From: Alitta virens
Lineage: Eukaryota; Annelida; Polychaeta; Phyllodocida; Nereididae
Length of the DNA stretch: 64,000 bases
Assembly (NCBI GenBank): GCA_932294295.1
Contig: OW028576.1
Span: forward strand, 23,691,227-23,755,226
Direction of reading: 5' to 3'
Made by a program: the position numbers and the translations under genes. The notes under the pieces were generated by a model. That model made no database searches. It was given only the letters and a program-made list of their open reading frames with translations, and was not told where the DNA came from. Positions 49,286 to 60,800 of this stretch are shown one piece after another (the stretch's first letter is position 1; each line of letters begins with the position of its first letter).

Positions 49286-50880
49286 TCAATAATCATCTTC
49301 CTCATCATCATCATCATCATCACTGTCTTCATCATCTTGGCCCTCAACAACACTGCAAGGCATCATTGGTTTTGTGTGTTTATTAGCACAACTGTCATCA
49401 GCACCACACTTGCAATACGAAGTACAGGACATGGAACTTGAATGGCAACTGCACCTTTGGCTCGAACATGGCAATGATGTTTTGCAGCTGCAGGCAACAC
49501 TTTGTAGAACTGAAGGTGGGGCAATTGCTGAAATTGTGTCATCTCTGAGTTCATAGACATGGGGAACAACGCCTTTTGCCCTTCTTTGACGTTCATGAGA
49601 CTTAACTGAGTTCTCGTTGCAACAATCAAATATAACAAGAGTTTCATATGGCCTGGCAAATGAATCTACAAATCCTTCAGCGAAGTTGAACAATGTCATG
49701 TTCTTGGGCCAGAGAGTGTGGAATTATTGCTTCATTGCCATCAATCAACAGGATATCAACTGGAACTTGCAGAACTTCAGTGAACACAGATAACTTATGC
49801 AATAAACTAGTTTTCGAACCTTTGCACAAGTCTCTGTATTCATCAAACAGTAAATGTAAATGTAAAAATTTGTATAGCGCAATCTTTGAAATTTTCAATC
49901 TTCTGATGCGCTTTACAGTTTCTAAATTTTCGGAAAAGATAAGACTTTAGTTCCTTTTTAAATATATTCACAGAGTTTGACTGTCTAATATTGATGGGGA
50001 GGCTATTCCACAGAGTTGGTCCACTAACACTGAAGGACCTTGCAGCAAAAGTTTTTTGTTTAGTTCGAGGGACCTCAAGATCTGCACAATTTCTGCTTTG
50101 TGACCTCAAGCCTTCTCTGCAGACTCCTTTATGTTGGAGGAGGTCTTGTAAGTACTGAGGTGCTACTCCAGTGATGCATTTGTAAACCATTGTCAAGCTC
50201 TTATAGGTTATTCTGAGATGATGGTATGGATGACAGCTCATACTTGAAAAGCTCACACAGCTGAACGTCTCTGTTCTGTGAGATCACAAGGAGACGAGCT
50301 TATAGCTCTTCCATGTCATAAACCGACTTTAACTTTCTTCTTTAACGACTCCATTGTGACAACATTTTCTTCAGTGGCTCATGGAATCCATCTGGAACAT
50401 GTGGAAGTTTGGCCAAATACTCTGCAGTCATTCTTTCTCCTACAGCGAGCGCCTGGTCTGCATTGACCTCCTTGTCAGCAACTCTACCATTGATAATGTT
50501 GTGCAATGGACCATCAGGTTGTGTTAGAAGTGGATTTGTTTGTCAGAGTACTTCGTTAGATATTTGTTTCGATCATCTGTATCCAGTTTCTGTCGATTTT
50601 TTCATATCAAGAACATAAATATATCTGGCATAGTTCCAATGCCCTACTGCAAAGAAGTATGGAATCATTCGTTACTGGGGTGATGAGACAGTCTACCCAC
50701 AGACGTCCTGTGCAAGACAGTCGAGCAACATCTATAGCTCTTCCTGAATTTCCTCAACACTTAATTGTTTTTCCTGATATGACAATAGGCTGAAGAAGTG
50801 CTGTCAAAACCATCCGTAATGCTCTAATTGCTTTTGGCCATGCTTTTCCATTCAACATGCTTGCCACTCCCTTGAATTTT
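49286..50880 (-). pseudogene. decayed mobile-element-like ORF of an uncharacterised marine-invertebrate family, split by a LINE
   Basis: Read on the minus strand, fragments in several frames follow the order expected for a repetitive uncharacterised protein family that I recognise from marine invertebrates. They are KAWPKAIRALRMVLTALLQP (about 50850), TGRLWVDCLITPVT, PYFFAVGHWNYARYI, NGRVADKEVNADQALAVGER, ARLLVISQNRDVQLCEL; then, after the LINE, LFDEYRDLCKGSKTSLL, ILLIDGNEAIIPHS, TLFNFAEGFVDSF, VIFDCCNEN and SHERQRRAKG. The end has a cysteine-rich CXC-like segment (CSCKTSLPCSSQRCSCHSS) and an acidic Asp/Glu tail made by a CAT-type microsatellite, stopping at 49286. In-frame stops and at least two frameshifts (one at 49690) show that it is dead. 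The function of the family is unknown to me; its repetitive nature suggests a transposon. Confidence 0.75.
49851..50222 (-). mobile_element. 5'-truncated non-LTR retrotransposon (LINE) fragment
   Basis: A minus-strand frame (within 50256-49843) encodes the C-terminal end of a CR1/L2-type reverse transcriptase ORF: YKSLTMVYKCITGVAPQYL, then SFSVSGPTLWNSLPINIR and FKKELKSYLFRKF. It is followed by a short 3' UTR containing AGCGCA/TGCGCT and a TTTACATTTACATTTA tail at 49868-49851, the usual simple-repeat end of such elements. The fragment splits the surrounding pseudogene cleanly between its SSIPSS and LFDEY coding segments, so it inserted there. Target duplication is at most a few bases. Confidence 0.88.
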
Positions 50881-50884
50881 TGCA

Positions 50885-51250
50885 TTTCTGCCGAACGTAA
50901 TGAACTTTGGTAGGTGAGGCTGGGGTGCTAATAATTTTGTGCCACCCTAATGGTATTCATTAGAAAGGCACTTTTATGCTACTTAGTCATACCTCACTTA
51001 TACGTGAAAGCCATTTTTTAAGGTGTGCAATGTGAGGTCAGATATTGGCCAAACAAATCACAATTTTGCGTTTCTGCCAAATGTAATGAACTTTGGAAGG
51101 TGAGGCTGGGGTGCCAATAATTCTGTGCCACCCTAAGCTCATGTTCTGAATAGGTATTAATGTATGCTACTCATTGATACCTGACTTATAGTTGAGAGCC
51201 ATTTATTAAGGTATTCATTGTGATATCAATTATGAGTAAAATTCTTGTAT
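50885..51250 (+). repeat. 186-bp tandem duplication (2 copies)
   Basis: TTTCTGCCGAACGTAATGAA at 50885 recurs with two changes at 51071. Both copies continue with GGTGAGGCTGGGGTGC and later with CTCA/GACTTATA...GAGCCATTT words. About 80-85% similar by eye. Confidence 0.85.
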
Positions 51251-53592
51251 TATACTTTTAATTCACTGAATTTGGATATATATATGTGCTCAATTAAAAT
51301 GAAATAGTAAATCTATTAGTAAAATATTACGTGAGACACAAATAAATAACTAAGTGTTGCCTTAAAAGTACATAGTCAGTCTAAAATTAGTGCAGGAATG
51401 AAATTATTTGTGTCCGCCTAAAAATCGGATTGGTCCGTTTATTAGCGATCCTAAAAACCGCAAGTTCGGCTCAGTTCAGGTTGGTGTATTTAGAAGGTCG
51501 TTGTTATTGTTGAGTTAATGCAGAATTCTGCTCCTCACACATGCATGACTCACCCAGTACTGTGCATTTAAGAATTCTACAAGCTAAGGTATGTGTTCAG
51601 TGTTTAAAAATAGATGTCATGCGAATTAATGCAATTTTAGACCGTATAACCTGATTATGACAAGCATGCATTATCGCTCATTAAATTAAGATAATACTAA
51701 TGAAGCGTAACTAATAGCTTATCCAAAATTGTGTTTGGATAATTTAATACTAATTGTGAACATACTGGAAATTTATGTATAGGCTATATTATAGGCCCCT
51801 TGGCAAAACGTGTTGGGCATAAGGGATGAGCCGTCACATGCTGATCTCAGTGATAATTTTTCTTTTTCTAAAAGCATGTACAGGACAAATTGTCCATTAT
51901 TTATTGGCGAAGATTTGCAGTTTTCCCAGGGGGGGGGGGGGGGGGGGTGGACTGTGAAACCTCTCAGACTGAGTCAGAGCCAAAAAATAAATTAAAATGA
52001 AGAAAAGAGCCAAAAAATAAATTAAAATAAAGAAAATATAAATTTTTTGGAGTATGTTACTCATTCTAGTTCTGTAGGACATATTTTTATTTATATAGTC
52101 TTAATTGCAAATTGTTTGTTTAAGTGATGTTCTACATAGATCTTGTATTTAGATTGTGATCCATGTATTTGAATCCTTAAGATCTATAGTGTTTTTTTTT
52201 TTTTATTGCGTTACTAACACAATTGCCCTGTACAACATTTTGATGGCATCTTACTGAAATAATTTATTATGACTTAAAAGTCAATTCTCGTGCACAACTT
52301 GGCTGTTAAAAAAAACATCATGAGAGAAGAAGGGAGTATTGGTTTATATAATTATTTGAATGTGCTAAATCTGGAGACATGGTAACTTTAAATCTACAAT
52401 TTTTTGTTGTTGTTAGTTTAAAGTCACTGCTATAAATTTTATTTTGTTTGGTCATTCTAATGAAAATTAAGTACCGTACAACAAAATGAATAGAGTCTTT
52501 TCACTGAGCAGTCCTGAATTCAGCAAGACATAAGTCTTTCCTCTCCTCTTATTACTCATTTTGCTTTTCATACATAGCAGGTTATACCTAACTTATTGCA
52601 TAAAAAACCCTGTCTGGGTAATAACAGAAATCAACTAAACAATAAGATGTCAAGGATACATTAAAATGCACTAAAAATACTTCTGCTAGGATGCACTTTG
52701 CTTCAGCCAAACACCACCAAGGGAGGGAACTTTTTCAGCCTATAGAATTGCAGTATTCTGTTATAGCCACCTGGTGGAAATATAGAGAACCTTCCGTGAA
52801 AATCCTCTATTAACAATGAATGTTCTGCTAGTGGGATTTTTCCCCTCTGTGTCGTTGTCCTCAGATGTAAAATCTGATGTGATGATTAACTTATCTATTT
52901 TTTGCTGATCGGTGAATATAATGATAAGGATTTTTGCAATGGCAAATATTATCTGGAGGTATTATAGTTCAGAGTTTAAGCTGTATGAAGCATGTTCTGC
53001 ATGCCGTTTCCTGTGTCATCTGTGGAAGCTAGTATCAACAAGCCCTATTTATTCTCATGTCTTAGGCATGTGAGTGAAGGCTTGTGAAATTTTGGTGCTG
53101 AATTTTATCATCATATTGCATTTGGCCCCAGGTTGGTAGAATTTGTTTGTATTTTTTCAGATTTTTTTTTGGACCTGGAAAGGCTTTATGAATTATGATA
53201 CTTTGCTAATTGCAATAAAAGACTGAGATATGCTTAAGTGATTATAATTAGAGGGTCTTGTGAGGTAATGAAATTGCCATTAAGCTTTACTTAATGCTTA
53301 GAAGTTAGTACATGAACATGTAGCTTCGGATTTGCCAAGAAGGGCAAACAAAGTTGATATTTGTTATATAAGCTTCGGAAAAAAAAAACATTCAAATTTT
53401 GACCCTTATAAAGTTTATACAGTGAAAGAAAATGTAAGTTTCAGTGTTTCTGCATAACCATTATCTGAGCATGATTTTGGTTGAAAGAAGATTTTCTAAT
53501 TTAGGTACTTGTTTTCTTATGTATAGGCTATTTTTCTAGTGTTTATTGATGTGGTGAATATTTGCCACTTAAAGGGCATTCACACTAGCAGT
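51251..53592. other. upstream region of the ABC gene, no gene seen
   Basis: AT-rich. A poly-G tract (about 18 G) lies near 51930-51948, and a short direct repeat (AGAGCCAAAAAATAAATTAA) at 51976 and 52006. No supported exon, although a noncoding first exon of the ABC gene could be here. Confidence 0.4.
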
Positions 53593-53747
53593 CAGGGGCC
53601 CCGTTTCATTTCAAAATGTGGGGGGGGGGGGGGACATATTGACCTTTATTCTGGACACCAACAGTCAAATCGTTATGTTGGTACAAAAAAAGTGGGGGGG
53701 GGGGGGGGTACTTGTCCTCCTGTCCCCCGCCTAAAACGGGGCCCATG
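53593..53747. mobile_element. hAT-like MITE (155 bp) with two poly-G tracts and near-perfect target duplication
   Basis: The ends are CAGGGGCCCCGTTTCATT at the left and (inward) CATGGGCCCCGTTTTAGG at the right. The 8 bp outside are CTAGCAGT (53585-53592) and GTAGCAGT (53748-53755), seven of eight identical. Two internal G tracts of 13-15 bp lie at about 53620-53633 and 53694-53708. Confidence 0.88.
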
Positions 53748-53755
53748 GTAGCAGT

Positions 53756-54618
53756 GGTCGAAATGTTGTGACTTTCTTCTGGAGCCAAGTGTGGTTCCGG
53801 ATGATTTAGCATCAAGAGCCACTTGAGGCTATTCTAGAGCCAATCTTACTGCTTCCAATTGCCTTTTTTTTTTAAGAATAAAAAATAGTTAATTAAATTA
53901 TCTTCTGATAACTTTAGAGGTCTATATAATTGTGTACTTTTTGAACAAATTACTTGCATATCTTAGTTGTGTACTTTTATATATGATGAAAAGAAACGTC
54001 TCTCTATCTATCTTTAAAGGTCCTTTTAAAATATATCAAGTTTCAGGGTAGGCTATTTTCCATTAATAATTTGGTAAATTTTTGTTCTAGCTTAAACAAA
54101 AATCGAAACATTACCTAGGTAAATTTGTACAATACTGACAATTTGTATGAAATAGAGATCAAAGAAAAACAAAAAATTCCCCTGGCAAAGCTGTGCAATG
54201 TCTTTTGTTCCTGTTTGGGTTCTATGATGGCTAATTGCACGTCACAGAAGTTCACACCTTTTGTATATTAAGTGACTGATTTCAATCAACTTCCCCATAC
54301 CCCAGCTTTCTCAAACTGGCTTCCACAATTGCAATTTACAATTTGCCTGGAAATCAATCATATACGTAAGACATAACCCATGGGAACACTATTATTAAAA
54401 AAAATAGGACATCTTGGACTCTAATCAGCATTGCGTAACAGGCTATGTAGGCCCTCTGCCTGTCGGATGAACACTTAACAATTTTAATGATGCCTGTGTG
54501 CTATGTGGGATCCGCTGAGGGTTTAGCTGCAGCGCAGCCTATGTTTATACTGACTGTCCTCACTCTCTATGCCATGATGTCTTTTGTTAACAGAGCATTA
54601 AATACTCTTTTTTTACAG
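53756..54618. other. immediate upstream sequence of the ABC gene
   Basis: No exon recognised. It ends in a polypyrimidine tract and TTTACAG acceptor (54611-54618), so it is an intron of the ABC gene at its right end. The noncoding first exon and promoter are not identified. Confidence 0.45.
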
Positions 54619-54844
54619 CCAGTTGAAAGATGGCATCTGACTCCCTGATCCCAGGGTTAGAGACGCCTCAGGTTCAGCCTGACGATCAACTTCTGGCACC
54701 TGAACCGACACTCAACAGCCTCCCTCTGTGTTTAGACAACCCTCCTGCCGTGCAAGTCGTTGGTGCATTCAAAGGATATGGCAAAGGAAAGAAATTTGTT
54801 CCCGTGCTCCAGAATCTTGAAATGACAGTGCCAAAAGGAGCCAT
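54619..54844 (+). CDS. ABC gene exon with start codon (coding from 54630)
   Basis: It begins after TTTACAG and encodes the N-terminal 71 residues: a proline-rich, acidic, probably disordered cytoplasmic stretch, then [20 protein letters not shown] (A-loop/β-strand region of the nucleotide-binding domain). It ends AT|GTAAGC. Confidence 0.92.
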
Positions 54845-57800
54845 GTAAGCTGTTTAACAAAATATCGATAATATTTAAACACTACCATCAAAATCATATG
54901 TAGCTTCTTATTGGCAACATAGCTGGTTTGTTAAGAGTATGCTGCTCGAAGTTTCATGGTTTTTCACCACTTGTACTATTTCACTACTACATGTACAAGG
55001 GACTGTGTCTTATATCACAGAATTACACACGTTCACTTAGATTATAACCAATCAGCATGTTAAAATGTCTTGCTGTGCATATAGTACTGGAAAAAAAACC
55101 CCAAAAAACTGCAACTAGAGTCCTAGCTAGAAGCTTCACATGACAATTTATCATATTATACACTTATTTTTTATTTAGCCTATTATTCAGTCTAATGATT
55201 ATGATGGCGAGTAATATACCTTCTATACAGGTGTGCCCCTTTTGGAGGTGTAAAATATCATATATGTACTGTAATTAATTATTTGAATACGTTGAATGAT
55301 TCTGTTGTAGATATGGCTTATTAGGTCCCAGTGGATGCGGCAAAACGACCTTGTTGAAGGTCATCATAGGTCGTTTGAAAGTTCAAAAAGGTCAGGTGGT
55401 CACACTTGGTCAAATTCCCGGTTCAGTCGGCCATGAAGTTCCTGGCAAGAGGGTGGGATACATGCCACAGGTATTTCACAAATAACTACGCATTTGTTTG
55501 TCTCATTGCTTTACTTAATTCAGGGCATTCTTTCAAGGTTTCTCATGGCAAGTTGCAACTATTAGCCATGTTCAGGACTTCGTATTTACAAAGATATCAT
55601 AAAAAAGGGCAAATTGCGTTATTATTGGATTGTAATACAAATATGCAATCAGTTGTTTAATACATTACACTGGCAAGCTATTCTGAAGAAACTGGGTACG
55701 CTACTACCGACCCAGGCACTCTTCATGAGGTATATCTCTGTTAGATTATGTGGCCTGAGACATTAGATTTGGTTATGCTGTGTATTGTCTATGCTGAGGC
55801 AAGTGAATTATCCCACCCATTGGGTAAATGTGTAGCATAGTGAGGACTCCAAGCCTTAATTATCATCTATTTGATGTAAACTGACTAAGCTTCGCACCAG
55901 TAGCATTGGGGCAATATTGAAGTCATTATTAACAACTTATTTCTATTGTCTTTTTTGTTCTTCAGGAACTTGCCCTGTTCAACCATTTCACAATCGCGGA
56001 AACTCTGTTTTATTTTGGCCGCATCGCTGACATGAAAAGTAAAGACATCCAAAGCAGGACATGCTTCCTTGTGACTTTTCTTGACTTGCCGGACAAAAAC
56101 AGAAGGATAGATCAATTGAGGTAAGCCAGTAAGCGTATTTGTTTTAAATACCAAGGAATCTTTGGTTAGTGCTGTTGGCCAAAAGATATTGCGTACCTCA
56201 TTTTCATCACAAATTGTACTAATTTTAGTCATTGTGCATATTTGAGTGTCCCAAAAAAAAAAAAAGAATTGTAAATCTCTAGGGCCTACCATTTAAAAAG
56301 TCTCTCGTTGTCCTTTCTGTACCACATGCAAAAATTGGCCTCATTTGAAGAGGATTTAGAACTCCCCCAAGAAGATTTAGAACTCCCCCAAGAAGATTTA
56401 GAACTCCCCCAAGAAGATTTAGAACTCCCCCAAGAAGATTTAGAACTGCCCCCAAGAGCCAAATATAATATATATACACATTACTATTTGCAATATATGC
56501 CAAATCAATAGTAAAGTCAAACAGTTGGAGGATGGTTAGTATATGAGACCTAGTGACAGGTGCCTTAACTGGCCATGCATTTTAGTTATCTACCATGTCT
56601 CAGCTTCTGGACAAGTGGAGGTGGACATCTCACATCCCAATCATGAAGGAGAACACCTACATTTTACAGTATTTGGCTCCCCGAATGACCAAAAAAAGAA
56701 TCACATTTTCCCTTATAATGTCTGCCCTTTGAATGAAAATTTCTATACAGATTACAGATTGAGAAGGAGTTCTTGTTTTCTGCCTAATATTTGTATTACT
56801 CAAATTGGGATTGAGTCCCCTCTCCCCCCTCCTAACAAAGTCAAGGGACCTGCAAAATAACAAGACTCATTCGAGACTTGACATCAGATAGTCAGAAACA
56901 AAAATTGACGAGGCAAGTGCAGCCTGTTAAATTGATTTAAATTCAGCTTTGATTCTGAGATTTGGATTTTTATCGCTTCAATGTAAAAAATTGTGAACTA
57001 AAACTTACAGGCCGATGACGTTTATGTAGTTAAGTCTTGATATGAGTCTTTGCTTTAGACCCTGGACTTGAAAATGCAATGATTCATGCAACTGATTCAT
57101 GCAAATTTATGTCCAGTTTAATAGAGTTATCAATAATGCTGAGATACAAGAGGAATGAATCACTATTATCTTAGCACCATCTCGAGTAAGCAGATTTATT
57201 TACGAGACCACAAAACACAGATAAGGATAGTAACAGGTTCAAATACAAGTGCACAAAACATTCTCAACCGATTCTCTCAGAATGAGTCCTAATTGCGCAA
57301 AATTGACAGTTTTTGTTAATAAGCTACCACTACTGTAGTATTTGACAAAAAAAAACAAGACACACGAATCACTATCTATCAAAGGCATATTTGTGACTGC
57401 TTTTCTAGGACATAATTTAAATGTCATGAGCAGCACATGATGGTCCCAAAATAAAACGGGCAGTTTCAGTAATTTGGTGAAAAAATCACAGTATAAAAAT
57501 AATTTTCCCGTAATTTCTGAGCGCACGCATATTTAGATTAGATTTGATTAGAGTATTACTGGACTCAACATTAATTAAAAAAGGAAAAAATGTTGTCTGT
57601 TTATCAAATACATGGTTCTTAAGATAAATTAACTGGTATCATTGCATGGTGAGAAACTGTTAGCATTGTTTTCTCAGGCCGTCTTGCCATTGCAAGTTAC
57701 AGTAAGAAATACCTTGGTGTCTCAGGTAAAATAATCAGGCTGTACATGTATATAAGGACTCTTTAATTGTACTGACTTGAAATGCTGATTGCCATGATGT

Positions 57801-60800
57801 ATGTGCTCATCAAAACATTTGAGTGAGCAGTTGAGTCATGTTTATTTAGGATTAAAGTTCAATGCTTCATATTACTGTTGTCAGAGTAGTTATGAGTCAC
57901 AAGCATGTGATGATCTTCACAAATGAAAGTTAAAATATAGGACATGGATTGGTAGTGTTCCTCGGTATCTATCCATGAATCAATATCATGGCCTGGTATG
58001 ACACTCTGTTTCAGTTATTTAACATCAATAAAGCATTTGTAGATAAGGCATAATATTATGTCAATAATTATTGTTCCAATGTGAGAAATTAATGAACAGT
58101 CAGTCAGTTAGTCAGTCAGCTATTGATTAACAATGAATGAATGAATTAAGCAATCACTCAGTCCATCAATCCATCAATCAATCTGTTGGGAGAAAAACAG
58201 TCAAATTATTGAAATCTGTGAAATGGGGGGAAAAAATTAACAGAGCCTACAGGGGGCACTATGACCATGACACATGAAAAGACAATAGGATGACTTCACT
58301 ACTTAATTGTTACATTGATGACGTCACAATATAGATGACGTCATCAAACAATACCTATCTGCTATGGTGTCAGTGACCTCTTGCGGTACTTCCCCCTCCC
58401 CCCATTTTTGAATGATTGATCACTCTGTATTCAATTGTGCAATGCAAGTTTTGGTCAGATAGTTTTAAGATCTATTCCGTGTTTTAGTCAATAATTTTTT
58501 CACTCATTAAAACCGATGGGTCAGTCTGTTGGTCAGTCTGTCGGTCAGTCTGTCTGTTGTTCTTCTGTGACCTAATCAATTTATGCAGCTGTAGGTCAGT
58601 CAATCAGTTAGATACCAAACATATTCAGGCAACCGATAAAATGTGTCACATTGGATATTTTCAGTGGAGGCCAGCAGAGACGGACATCATTTGCTGTTGC
58701 TTTGCTACAAGAACCTGAATTGCTCATTCTAGATGAACCTACTGTCGGAGTGGATCCTTTACTTAGGCAAAGGTCTGGTTGTGCAAAGTTCTGTTTTTTT
58801 GTCATAGCAACGTTACGTAAACTACCCAGTGAAAGAATTGGAATCGCTGGCAGTTAGTTGAGGCTGAATTAGCGTAAAAACTAGCTTATGACACAATATT
58901 TGAGCAAATATGATTGTGGACGTTATTTATGGACGTCAACATTCGTCCAAATGGCCAGTATTTTCATTTTATTGGTGCAGAAAATCAGACTGCAATAATG
59001 ATAAAGAATTAATTTTCATATTTACAAGATTCCTTGCCGAATCTTTAAAAGCCAAATGGTGAGACTGAGTTACAACTCAAGGAATCTTTCAAGTAAATAC
59101 GAGTTAAATTTCCATGTGAATAAAAAAATGCCAATACGTCATAGGTTTCCATGATTCAGGAACAAATCTACATCATATTTTAAATTATGATCATCAATAT
59201 AAACTGTTTGCTAAGGTGACTGTTCAATATTTTTTTCTTCAGAATATGGGAACATTTAATCAATATATCTCGCACGAGTCATACTACGATAATCATTACG
59301 ACGCATTACATTGAAGAAGCCAGACAAGCGCACAGGGTAAGGATGAATATATCTCGTACATGAGTTGGCCTAATATTTTTTATCTGTCCGTCAGTGGAAC
59401 TGTGAAAGTGATGACTGTCAGCAAAATACAATTTCCAAAAATTCCAAAGTTTAAAGGTGAAATATTAGTCAGTGAATGATTATTGATCTATTATTGATTC
59501 TTTCAACTATTGATCATTAATAGCATTTAAAAAAAAAAGAAGCCAAAAGTGGAACTGAGTTTAAGAGTTTACATTGATTTTGCCATACCAGAAAATTTTA
59601 CCCATAAACCTTAAATCGCAAAGTGACCTATGAACAATCTATCAACAATTTCCCTTAAACCATGGCTAAGCTACAGATTTTGATAAAAAGATGAAATATT
59701 AATGTAGGAACCTGTGTGTTATGCTTTTTCCCTCCCATTTCCTATTATTTACTATTGTCTTGAGCAATCACCAATGTGTATGCAACTGCCATATCTTCAT
59801 CAAGTAATTTGTTTCATTAATGTTAAACATTATTGCCAATATCTGTGCAGATATTGCATTTCAACTGTCATTATTTGCATCAAATTATATTTTTTTTCAC
59901 ATAAGGTGGGGCTAATGAGAAATGGCAGATTTCTTGCGGAAGCACCTCCTGGTGATTTAGTCCAACATCACAACATGGTAATAAATCAAGTTTTAAAATT
60001 CTATGAAGTTATCCATGCTATTGCTTTGTCATCTTAAATGTCAATTTGGGTAAATGTGTTCTGTCAAAATTTTATTCCTAACATATTTTTGACAGTCGCT
60101 GGAAGATGTATTCCTGAAACTGTGCCAAGCAGATGAAGTCAATGACGTGACTGTTGAGGAACCAAGGTCAGAAAAGTGCAGGGATACACATTCAAATGAC
60201 AAAGTAAGTCCGTGTTCCAGCTAGGATTTGAATAAAGCATGGCGCACACTAATATTGGGGCACCTAAATAGACTCATAAAAAAGGCTCTTCACTTAATTT
60301 CTGATGTGGCACTGGCAAAATCATGCTCAAATGGCCTAGCTGGAACTCTGTAAGTCACAGATAATACAGGTAATACAGGTTGGATTCCACACCTACTTGC
60401 ACTAGATATTTGGCCTTTTTCCACAGTAGTTGTCCTGAAACTCCTGTCCTATCGCTTAAATTTATTTGGTAATATTTCTCAGGATCTAGATATAAACAAA
60501 CGACTGTTCCTTCTGCTGATGCGCTTAAGTATTTCCTGTAGTGATTCAATACAATTCTCTTATTAGACACACTTAGCTATAATACAGATATACATCCCAG
60601 GGAAACATATTTTAGTGGCAGGTGACATTAGAAGATGTATGAACCTTTTTACCAATGCATCAGTGAACCAATAAATTATTTTTCAAAACTGCATATAAAT
60701 AGCAATTTTTACACCTTTTAAAATTGCTGTGGACTCCGTTTGGAGGCCCGTATAATTCATTCCAGAGTATTAAGAAAACAGAAATGTTCAAATGCATGCT

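Noticed and set aside
55885..56292. Minus-strand 135-codon frame
   Set aside because: Overlaps ABC exon 3 in antisense and its flanking intron; no protein similarity.
58608..58805. Minus-strand 65-codon frame
   Set aside because: Antisense shadow of ABC exon 4.
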